Shown one piece after another: positions 45,880-55,898 of a DNA stretch of 64,000 nucleotides; the first letter of the stretch is position 1, and each line of letters starts with the position of its first letter. Both the position numbers and the translations under genes were made by a program. The notes under the pieces were generated by a model. It did not search any database, had not been told where the DNA came from, and saw only the letters and a list, made by a program, of their open reading frames with translations. This DNA is from Edaphochlamys debaryana (lineage: Eukaryota; Chlorophyta; Chlorophyceae; Chlamydomonadales). The stretch covers positions 62,001-126,000 of the forward strand of contig JAEHOE010000054.1 in the NCBI GenBank assembly GCA_016858145.1, read 5' to 3'.

Positions 45880-48800
45880 ATGACACACAAATCACGCGTT
45901 CGATTTCTTACACTAGTGATGTGCGCTCTGCTTTGCCGGTTGGGGCGTTGCCAGCAGCAGCCTCTCCCGCCAAGCCACTCCGGTAACACCACACACTTCC
46001 GTCACGCGTGCCACCAGCACCTGACAGTTGAACATAACAAGGATGCTGGAGGAAATCCAGGGATGCTGGGGGAAGCTCAGACCGACGCCGACATGGAGTC
46101 CTTTTACGCCAGAACGATGGAGGTCGACTTGAAGATGTGGAGAATCCAGGCACCCTTAAATAGGTAGGCCGTGAGATGGGAATTCATCAGTTTAGGGTGT
46201 GTTCCGGTCATGGGTGTCCCAGTCATCACGACCATGCTACACTGCTGGCGGTGGACGGAAGGGTGTGTGTATGTGTGTGTGTGTGTGCAGGATGCGACGC
46301 GATGCGTTGCGATGCGGTGCGAGGGTAGGTGAGGGCAGGTCTGACACAGCGGGGTCATGTGCGTGGCACTCGAGGCCCCCTGCCCGCCCCGCCCTACCGG
46401 CCCCACCCCATCTACCCAGCAGCGAGGCTCGCATCTCGTGCGCGCAAGGCATCCCTGACAGTTGGGATGGACTGCGCTCCCGCACAGCACCAGGTCAGCC
46501 CTGCCCCAACTAGCTCTGCTCGCTGGCAGGGGTTAACCCTGCTCGTTGCTTGTTGTTGCAGCGTGCCGTGGCTAGATAGGTAGCAAGATGAGAGTGGCTG
46601 GGCGGCGGAACGAATGAAAAGGCAACCGGAAATAAAGCGTGCACGCATGTCAAGGGGAGAAACGCTGGAGAGGGCGGAAAGGGTTAAAGGGCGGTCGGGG
46701 TGATACAAAGGGAGGGTGCGTGGGAAAAGGGACCTCGATCAGCAGGGGTACGTAGCAGGGGGCGGGGGCTCGGGGGGCACAGCTAGCGCGTGGTGAATGG
46801 TGGGTAAGGGGGATTGAACAACGGGGACGAGGTTACGCGAAAAGCAAGGCCAGCAAAGTGCAATTCCAGGTTCGAAGTCGAGGAACAGGTGGGTAAGGGG
46901 CGGGGGAATGAAAGGGAGGCGGACGGATGGAACGCTCAGTCCGTTGGATCCCAACCGGCTTTATTTACCTTGCGTGCCGTCCTTACCTGCCACAGGTCGC
47001 ACATCGATGCCTTCATGAAGCGTTGGAGCTCGTACGGATTTCACCAGCAGGTGAGCGAACTTGTTGCAGCAGGCGGTCCCGTTCCTGTTATGTTATAACA
47101 TGCTCATCTGTTGACATTGCAGTCCATGATTCTCATTTACAACAATAAGTGGTACTACCCTTTCCAGTTGAGTACTTTGCGTGCACCAAATCACGCACGT
47201 GCTCGGTGCTGAGGTAGAAATAACGACGTCCATGGCCCTACTCACCGCGCGCGCGCCCCTACTGGCGCCAGCTACCGTCTCAGCACAACCCTCCGGCCGC
47301 TTTGCTTTGCAAGACTATTAGCTAATGCTACAAGTTTATTGTCTTCGTACCCCCACAGCCGGGACTGGAACCACACGCAGCCGTCACCCAATCAGGCTTC
47401 TGGTGCCATCACCCTTTGGGTGACTGCGGTGCAGTACTACTTCCAGCAGTTCTCCAAGGAATGGGAGTTTCCTGGTGAGAGCATGCAACAGCGAAGCAAG
47501 CCACGCATGCACGCACACCTGCATCTATACACCCGCCCTGAGGCCCAACTAAGCTGATGAGGCCCATCCATCCAGCGGGCCAGCAAGCACCTGTGCCGTC
47601 GTCCCTTCAATAATTGCAGACTGTTTCTTCTTTATCAGTGACCAAGACAGCGGATGGTGCCCCGACACCGGCTCGTGCCCTATACCGGCCCTGTCTCTGA
47701 CCAAGAATGTCGAACGGGGCATGACCGACCTTCTGACCCCCTTCATGGTGTGTGCGCTCGTAGGGGCAAGCATGCGAGGCCAAATTTCATTCACCAGGCA
47801 ACTTAATGCCCCTCGTAAACGCTTGTCCACAGGTTTCCAATGACTGCCCACTGTACAACTTCCCCTGGGCGGTCAAGCAAGACCAAGCATTTTTTCACGG
47901 CCGGTAGGGTATGCTGCTGGCCACCAGAATTGATGATTGCCTATCCATCCACCTCATGACATGCCCCGCACGCGCACCCACTCGCTCCCGCTACTCCCGC
48001 CCCGGCTTGTAGGCCGAACTGGGGTGCCAGTCCGAAGGCATTTCCTCTTGAAAACGGAACCATGATGCCCCTATGGAGCCGGTGAGTTGCTTGCCACATT
48101 CATCTGCACAGGTGGTAGCAGGCAGCAGCAGGGTGCCGGAGGGTGGGCATAGTGGGCACCACAGAATATTCACGGCAGGGGTCGGTGTAGTCGGTGCCGC
48201 GAGCACAAGCGAATGATTATGCTGACCCCACCCGGTGGGCCAGCAGGTGCCCACTATTAAAGGTCTTGGCAGGGCCTATCGGGGCACTCAGGGACAGCCC
48301 GAGCAGGGGTGCTGGCGGGCGGGGCTGGGTGCGAATGTGACGGCAGCGGTAGGTGGGCACGCCGCGCACGCCGGCCTTGACGACGGACCGGACTTCCCGT
48401 AGGCCGACAACTGACTGTCCTGGGGCGCTAGGGCTTGGGCTGGAGGGTGCGCGCGGCGGAGGCAGCTAGCGGTATATATGCATGAGGAGATTGAGGAGAG
48501 ACGGCAGATAGAGCTAGCTGCTGGCGTAGTATGAGGCGGAGATGGCAGACCGGGTTGACGCACGCGGGGCTTGGCGGAGCTTAACGGGACTGTACAACGC
48601 TACACGCATTCCGAAATGGTGGGCACTGGGATTTGCGGTTCGGGCCGAAACTTGCTGAAACACTGCTATGTACCACCCCCCGTACAAACAGGCTCCACAT
48701 GTCAAAGCTTTCAAAGAAGAATCCAGACCTGGTGAGAGAACGGCCATTTAAGTTATTATGCACAGCGTCCAGGACCCGCATCCGCTGGTGAAAATTATTC

Positions 48801-50187
48801 ATTGGTTGATAAAACTGGTTGCACCCCTGCCTCACGTGCTTCACTGACTCCCCATGCCAGGTCCAATCTTCGCTCCTGGGGGACCCCGCTGGAAAGCCTT
48901 CAGACGAGCGCTGGATTCCGGATGAGGTCCCGCTCGCTGAGCACGCTCGTTGGTAAGTGCGCCTACCTAGCTACAAAGGAATAATAGGGTGTGTTCTGGA
49001 GGATAGATGCATGCATGCGTGGCTCTAGATGATATATGCGTACCACACACCGCACGCCCTAAACTGCCGCAGGAAGTTTGTCATGAACCTGGTGAGCGAG
49101 AGGTCCAAGGCAGCTGACTATTGATAGGGTCTAGTATAACCTATTACAGAGTCCCTGCAGAGCTTGATAGATCAGCTTGATAGTAGTATAGCGTTAACAG
49201 CAGCATCTACCATGTCGCTTGCACTTGAAGTTGGCCGCATGTGTCGCTCCGTCCCCCGCCCCCTCAGGACGGTGTGACGTACGCCTTTCGACTGGGCCGG
49301 ATCATGCACGTCAACAGCGTCATTCTGAAGGAAGAAACAAACTGGCCCGAATACTACGTGAGGGCCATGGAAGAAGGTGAGAGAGGAACTGCGCGTGCTG
49401 TTGTTCTAGTTTTTTCTTGAAGGCAGCAGGCCGGGCTAGCCGGGCCCCAGCCGCCCCCTGCTGCGTGCGTGCGTAGGCAACAAGCCACCTCACTGAGGCG
49501 GCTTGGCAAGGTGGACGGACGACCGACCAATGTTCCTTAGATAGATGAAAGCAAGCACGCACACGCCTGGGGCCGTGCTCTACGTGCTCCCCATGATAAC
49601 CGAGCGACCTGGAGACGCATGCATGCATGCCGTACGTGCACGTGACCCTCTCGCTCACATGGCCCCAATAACCTACCCCAGGCGTGCACTACTTGCCCAT
49701 CTTGAAGAATGGGCCTGACGACGTCCTGGACGTTGTGCGGAACTACTCGCACCCAGACAAAGCCCTGGAGCTCCAGCGTATCGCCTTCAACTCGCAGCAA
49801 TTTGCAGTGCGCTACTTGCGGCCACGCCCCCGCATGCTCTACTTCAAGAGACTTCTGGCAGAATATAAGAAACTGTTCTTTCACGAGGGAAGGAATGCTC
49901 TGCAGGTCCGTGCGTGCGGCGGGTTAGGCGGGTTATGGGGCAGGATATCAAAAAGGCCCCAAGCAAGGGCGGCGGGCGGGGACAAGCTTACCTAGAGAGG
50001 GCCAAGCAAGCATGGATCAGCAGGAAGGGGACGGGATCCAGATGCCCGCCCTTACGTATTGCCCCGCATGCTGTGCTCCTCCCTTGAACCTCAGGACTTC
50101 ATCGAGGAGGTTTTAGTCCCTATCATTGAGGCTCGCAAGCATGGCGACACGAATACGACATACATGGATATAAAACCCTGGCCCTGA
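45880..50187 (+). CDS. Second GT90 (CAP10/rumi-type) glycosyltransferase, 447 aa, 13 exons
   Basis: Exons: 45880-46163, 46996-47050, 47123-47166, 47359-47474, 47620-47747, 47833-47903, 48013-48081, 48692-48731, 48861-48952, 49073-49091, 49268-49376, 49682-49905, 50095-50187; all phases agree. The N-terminus is a signal peptide (RFLTLVMCALLCRLG, cleavage near CQQQ). CAP10 signatures: FFHGRPNWG, RLHMSKLSKKNPDLV, the EHARWKFVMNLDG block, RLGRIMHVNSVILKEE, and VHYLPILKN. It is colinear with the GT90 at 29081-23337 (NNKWYYPF against DNKWYAPF; DQDSGWCP against TADSGACG) but strongly diverged, so the duplication is old. Ends DIKPWP, without a KDEL-like signal, so it may sit in the Golgi. Intron 1 carries a GT microsatellite and a dispersed repeat. 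Substrate unknown. The donor of exon 3 (GTTGAG) was chosen by alignment to the paralogue. Confidence 0.87.
46262..46290. repeat. GT microsatellite in intron 1 of the second GT90
   Basis: GTGTGTGTATGTGTGTGTGT run inside the 832-nt first intron. Confidence 0.9.
46821..46867 (-). repeat. Dispersed short repeat, copy 4
   Basis: Minus-strand copy inside intron 1 of the second GT90: GCACTTTGCTGGCCTTGCTT then TTCGCGTAACCTCGTCCCCG. It is the best-preserved copy. Confidence 0.75.
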
Positions 50188-51640
50188 ACTACCTGACGAG
50201 GGGTGCACATCAGTACGTTCTCATGTACGGCTGGGTTTGCCCCGCAGCATTGGCAGAGGGGCAGTAGGGGCAGCAGGCGCTTGATTGCCCCGAAATTGCT
50301 CTCAAGCTTGAGCTCCAGATAGAGGACAAGAGCTTGCTGTTCTGCGTTGTTCATTCTATGGAATGGCCCCGGCTCAATCCAGAGGACCGGGGTGCAGGGA
50401 TGGACACAAGCATTGGAGCGTTGCAAGGATAAGAGAGAGCGTGCAGTCAAACGTGCGCAGAGGTTGTAGCTGATAGTTTAGTAGACTGGCGCTCGCTTGC
50501 TCTGAGCGCTCAATTGGTGGTCCCCGTTTGGTCCTCAAGCGGGGACCACCTTCTTGTTGTTTGGCATCCGCTGGCTAGGGCCCCTGGCTGGATGTACGAG
50601 CGCGAACTCAGGCCTGTGTGCTTGCCCCACAACCGGAGCTGAGAAGGAGAGTCAGACGTCGGGGACACGGGATTCAACGTGGGGACGGCAGGAGGCCGGG
50701 TGGGCACTGAGGCGGGGGAGGGCGGGGGTGGGGTTGGGATGTGGGGATGGGACGTCGTCGGCCGGGCGGGCGGCTGGCTGGGGGGAACATCGACACACTT
50801 GGGAACAACAGCTTGCTCGGCGGATGATGGCGACCCTGCGCGCTCGGCTTCCTGTGCGAAGCACGGGTCCCTGCTAGTTACACTCCAACCGCATCTCGGG
50901 CAGAAGGGGCGCGCCGCGCACCAGCAGGGGGTTGTAGCGGTAGCGGGCGACACGTGGATGTCGGTAGAGCTTGTGTTGGGCTGATTTGGGGTACCGAGGG
51001 ATGGTCGGCCGATTGGCTTGGTTTGCTTGCGCCCAGGTTCCAAGTTCCACGAGTTCGTTCCAGGAGTCCGCGCCCTAGCAAGCATGAATGCTACAGACAG
51101 ACATTCCTAGTGCGTTCATACAACACCGATAGCGCCGGGCCGTGCAGACAGATGCACGTAAGCTTCACCTCTGAGGCGCTCCGTTCGACGGTTGACACCA
51201 TCGGCTACATCGAATGGGCCAGAGCAGGCGAGCCACGTTAGTGCGTGAGCTGGGAGCGAGCGAGCAGAGAACACCAGAGATGGCCAGCTAACGCCGCCAC
51301 TTGCATCCTCCTTTGTGTAGCCTTCAATGGAGGTCACCTGTCTCTCGACATGGCATGCAAATGCCTCGCGCGGAGCTGCTGGGTGGTGGGCCGACATGGC
51401 GCCATGCACATGCGCTGCGTTGCACTGTAAGTTTGGGCGGGTATACTATTGCAGCCAGTGATAGACATGGCTGTCGACCAGACGCTTGAAACCAACCTAG
51501 CTAGCCGAACAAGCCGGTTACGTGGAATCAGGGCCGTTACGCGGAACGGCGGAGCGAGGCTCTGGTTACACCGCTAGGCTGCAATCAAATTGTGCCGCTT
51601 CACGTGACCTGACGTAATAGCGGACATTTGACAGGTCTGC
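50188..51640. other. Region downstream of the second GT90, with possible exon remnants
   Basis: A perfect hairpin lies at 50516-50550. At 51320-51427 an exon-like block with acceptor TGTGTAG and donor GTAAGT reads FNGGHLSLDMACK then SCWVVGRHGAMHMRC; another open block at 51150-51238 reads DTIGYIEWARAGEP. They could be remnants of a gene but do not assemble. Nothing else supported. Confidence 0.35.
50516..50550. repeat. Perfect 11-bp hairpin
   Basis: Arms GGTGGTCCCCG (50516-50526) and CGGGGACCACC (50540-50550) around a 13-base loop, about 330 bp downstream of the GT90 stop. Confidence 0.7.
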
Positions 51641-54420
51641 ACAGCCTGCGTGGGTGACGCTCTAGCCTGACCGGGCTCTCCCGCCCGTGCCATACACCCA
51701 GCCTTGCCAAACTGCCAAAGGATACCCTTATGGTGTCCCAAGCGAGTGCGGGAGCGGCCTGGTCGGGAGTAGTCGTGGGATTCTCGCGAAATGCTCTCGC
51801 ACATACCTCGTGGACCGACACGTTGCTGCACCGCTCTCCGTGACCCGGCCGCGGCGGGGCCAGGCTCTGCCGACACGGCCTGCCTGGGTGACGCTCTCAC
51901 GTGCTGGCCTCCGCCACGCACGCCCTGCTCGCACGGCAAGGCCTCGTCTGGGGCCGTGGGCACCGCCGTACCACTACCCGCTACCTATCGACGGCGGCGG
52001 GGTGCTGCCGCACTGCTTTACGTGTCCTGGCGGCAGCGTGGCGTTGCCGTACCGCTCTTTGTTTCCTAGCGGCGGCAAGGCCAGGCTCTGCCGACACGTG
52101 CGGCCTCCACATATTCGGCAGCTGGATAGCGGCAGCGGAAGGCGCTGTTCCGCCCGCCGTTCGGGACCGTGCTGGCAACGACGTTAGCTCAAGCTCTCAC
52201 GTGCTGGACTCCGCCAGTCCCTGATCACACGGCGAGGCCTCGCCTGGGGCCATGGGCACCGCCGTACCGCTCTGCGTTACCTAATTGGCAGTGGGGCGTT
52301 GCTGCACCGCTTTCCGTGACCCGGCGGCGGCGGGGCCAGGCTCTGCCGACACGGCCTGCCTGGGTGACGCTCTCACGTGCTGGCCTCCGCCACGCCCTGC
52401 TCGCATGGCAAGGCCTCGCCCGGGGCCGTGGGCACCGCCGTACCACTACCCGCTACCTATCGGCGGCGGGGTGCTGCCGCACTGCTTTACGTGTCCTGGC
52501 GGCAGCGGGGCGTTGCCGTACCCCTCTTCGTGTCCTGGCGGCAGCGGGGCGTTGCCGTACCGCTCTCCGAATGCCGGCGGCGGCAAGGCCAGGCTCTGCC
52601 GACACGTGCGGCCTCCACGTCTCCGGCAGCCGGATAGTGGCAGCGGAAGGCGCTGTCCAACCCGCCGTTCGGGACATTGCTGGCAACGACGTTGGCTCAA
52701 GCTCTCACGTGCTGGACTCCGCCAGTCCCTCATCACACGGCGAGGCCTCGCCTGGGGCCATGGGCACCGCCGTACCGCTCTGCGTTACCTAATTGGCAGT
52801 GGGGCGTTGCTGCACCGCTTTCCGTGACCCGGCGGCGGCGGGGCCAGGCTCTGCCGACACGGCCTGCCTGGGTGACGCTCTCACGTGCTGGCCTCCGCCA
52901 CGCCCTGCTCGCATGGCAAGGCCTCGCCTGGGGCCGTGGGCACCGCCGTACCACTACCCGCTACCTATCGGCGGCGGGGTGCTGCCGCACTGCTTTACGT
53001 GTCCTGGCGGCAGCGGGGCGCTGCCGTACCCCTCTTCGTGTCCTGGCGGCAGCGGGGCGTTGCCGTACCGCTCTTTGTTTCCTGCCGGCGGCAAGGCCAG
53101 GCTCTGCCGACACGTGCGGCCTCCGCGTATCTGGCAGCCGGATGACAAGAGGAAGGCGCTGTCCCGCCCGCCGTTCGTAGCCGTGCTGGCAACGACGTTG
53201 GCTCAAGCTCTCATGTGCTGGCCTCCGCCAGTCCCTGATCACACGGCGAGGCCTCGCCTGGGCCATGGGCACGGCCGTACCGCTCTCCGTTACACAAGTG
53301 GCAGTGGGGCGTTGCCGTACCGCTCTTTGTTTCCTGGCGGCGGCGGGGCCACGCTCTGCCGACACGTGCGGCTTCCACGTATCCGGCAGCCGGATAGCGG
53401 CAGCGGAAGGCGCTGTCCAACCCGCCGTTCGGGACCGGAAACTACTGGCGGGGCCAGGCTCTGCCGACACCGGCGGGGCCACCGGCGGTGCCACCGCCGG
53501 GGCCAGGCTCTGCCGACACGGCCTGCCTGGGTGACGCTCTCACGTGCTGGCCTCCGCCACGCCTTGCTCGCACGGCAAGGCCTCGCCTGGGGCCATGGGC
53601 ACCGCCGTACCACTACCCGCTACCTATCGGCGGCGGGGTGCTGCCGCACTGCTTTACGTGTCCTGGTGGCAGCGGGGCGTTGCCGTACCCCTCTTCGTGT
53701 CCTGGCGGCAGCGTGGCGTTGCCGTACTGCTCTCCGAATGCCGGCGGCGGTAGGCCAGGCTCTGCCGACACGTGCGGCCACCACATATCCGGCAGCCGGA
53801 TGACAAGAGGAAGGCGCTGTCCCGCCCGCCGTTCGGGACAATGCGGGCAACGACGTTGGCTCAAGCTCTCACGTGCTGGGCTCCGCCAGTCCCTGATTAC
53901 ACGTACGGCGAGGCGTCGGCTGGGGCCATGGGCACCGCCGTACCACTACCCGCTACCTATCGGTAGCGGGGTGCTGCCGCACTGCTTTACGTGTCCTGGT
54001 GGCAGCGGGGCGTTGCCGTAACCCTTTTCGTGTCCTTGCGGCAGCGGGGCGTTGCCGTACCGCTCTCCGAATGCCGGCGGCGGCAAGGCCAGGCTCTGCC
54101 GACACGTGCGGCAACCACATAATCGGCAGCCGGATGACAAGAGGAAGGCGCTGTCCCGCCCGCCGTTCGGGACAATGCTGGCAACGACGTTGGCTCAAGC
54201 TCTCACGTGCTGGACTCCGCCAGTCCCTGATCACACGGCGAGGCGTCGGCTGGGGCCATGGGCACCGCCGTACCGCTCTCCGTTACCTAATTGGCAGCGG
54301 GGCGTTGCTACACCGCTTTCCGTGACCCGGCGGCGGCGGGGCCAGGCTCTGCCGACACGGCCTGCCTGGGCGACGCTCTCACGTGCTGGACTCCGCCAGT
54401 ACCTGATCTCACGGCGAGGC

Positions 54421-54428
54421 CTCGCCTG
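54421..54428. repeat. Target-site duplication, left copy
   Basis: CTCGCCTG, identical to 55891-55898 on the other side of the hAT-like element. Confidence 0.9.
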
Positions 54429-55890
54429 CAGTGTTGCTATCTTAGTGCGGAAGTGCGGGGGAGTGAGGCCATCCCGCACTTTTGGTGACGGAAAGAGCCT
54501 CAAGTGCGGAAGCTCCCGCACTTTCGTAGCAAAGTTTGGTTGGCGTCGTGTCCGGGTCGTACGACAGCGGCGGCTCGCTGTAACCGCCGCCGTAACTGAC
54601 GTAACCGAAACTGTTTATGACAACGGCCAACCGTCGAAGCCGGGGTGCTTCTTGGGAAACGGCATGGAGCTGAGGTCGAAAGCGGCGAGGCAGCGGTGTG
54701 CGAAGCGCTCGGCAGAGAGATAGATGCGGGGGACAACAATTGTCGCCACATTGCCGCCACCTTCCTTAACCGATGCCCTTCCTACGTGCGCAATCCAACA
54801 CAGATAGACGTGCTACAACTGCGGGCACCAGGACATGGTGCTGAGGAACGGACTGGTCGGTGGGCCTGCGGATGGGCCAGCGGGCCTTGTCGGTGAAATA
54901 CTGCAACAGTTGCTTCACAACCTGGGTAGGTGGGGGTGGTTGGGTGGATTGAGGACGGTCCGTTTGGGGCTTGGCGGGGTTGGTGTGCTGAGGGCTGCTT
55001 GGGTGGACTTGGCTGGACTGACCCGCACCCCTTCCCACGTCCCCTCAGAACCGCGACGTCTCCGCTGCCAACGTGATCCGCATCCTCCTCCTGCTGAAGC
55101 TGCTGGGCTTCAGCCGGCCGGCCGCGCTGGAGCGGCCGCCGGCCGTGGACCCGGGCTGAGCGCCCAAACAAAGAGCAGCGGCGGCGGAGGGGAGAGATGT
55201 AGCGGGTGGCGTGTGGGCAGTAGCGGATGGGAGACGGACATCTACTCTTTCTACCTTCTGGAGGGTGCATGTGAATGTGCGCCCAGCCCAACCGGCTAAG
55301 TCCGGCATTGCGGGGTTGCGAAGGCCCCTAACTTATGGCGGCGTGGGTTTAGTCCGTGCGCTGTGGGGCGTAGTGCTTGATTGCGCGGCCCCAGTGCTGC
55401 CCGGCCTCGCGGGGTGTGGGGCTCAGCCCTTTTCCCTGTCCTGAGGAGGACAGACACCCCTGTTGAGCCTTCTAGCTCTTTGAGGGCCCCTTTACCCCTG
55501 GGGGGCCCACCGAACGGGCGCGGCCAGCCGGGCAGGCAGTCCCCTTCCCACCCCCACCGTCCAGCCCGCATCACAAGCACGTGCAGCATGCACGACGGGG
55601 TTGCTGCTGGAATTCATTACCCCCAGTTGCCCGCCTACATCAGCTCATGCGCTAGGGCGAGAGCCAGGCAGACTCATCCGCTTGAAACAGGCCTCCAGAA
55701 CGCCGCACCCTCCGCTACACTCCACCGCACTCTCCCGCACTTCTGGGCGGCAAGCGCTTGCCAAGTGCGGCCGCACGTTTTGGGCCGCCAAGGGCCACGA
55801 AGTGCGGCCCGCCTTTGCGATCTTGGGCTTGGACCCGAGGTCCGAGTGCGGGACCTCCCGCACTTTGGCCCAGGGAAGATAGCAACACTG
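54429..55890. mobile_element. hAT-like DNA transposon, 1462 bp, non-autonomous
   Basis: Perfect 15-bp terminal inverted repeats CAGTGTTGCTATCTT (54429-54443 and complement at 55876-55890). Flanked by a perfect 8-bp target-site duplication CTCGCCTG (54421-54428 and 55891-55898). Uninterrupted array units contain CTCGCCTG once, so the empty site is visible in the same array. Subterminal regions are full of AGTGCGG/CCGCACT motifs in both orientations, typical of hAT transposase binding regions. CAGTG-type ends plus 8-bp duplications are diagnostic of the hAT superfamily. No hAT transposase is encoded; an internal zinc-ribbon coding remnant is annotated separately. Confidence 0.92.
54808..55159 (+). 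pseudogene. C-terminal zinc ribbon of a Fanzor/TnpB-like nuclease, decayed, inside the hAT element
   Basis: First half: exon-like start after CACAGATAG at 54807, reading TCYNCGHQDMVLRN (54808-54849). Second half, in a different frame: WSVGLRMGQRALSVKYCNSC (54854-54913), then FTTW to a donor at 54926, an intron, and acceptor CCCCTCAG followed at 55049 by NRDVSAANVIRILLLLKLLG to TGA at 55157-55159. Together this gives C-x2-C-G-H, spacer, C-x2-C, then R-D-x-x-A-A-x-x-I, the order of the TnpB/Fanzor C-terminus, whose RD Asp is a RuvC catalytic residue. The halves are one frame apart and the RuvC-I/II and N-terminal parts were not found, so the gene is broken. Known: Fanzor genes travel in eukaryotic transposons and occur in green algae. 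Family assignment is by motif only. Confidence 0.5.
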
Positions 55891-55898
55891 CTCGCCTG
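55891..55898. repeat. Target-site duplication, right copy
   Basis: CTCGCCTG, identical to 54421-54428. Confidence 0.9.
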
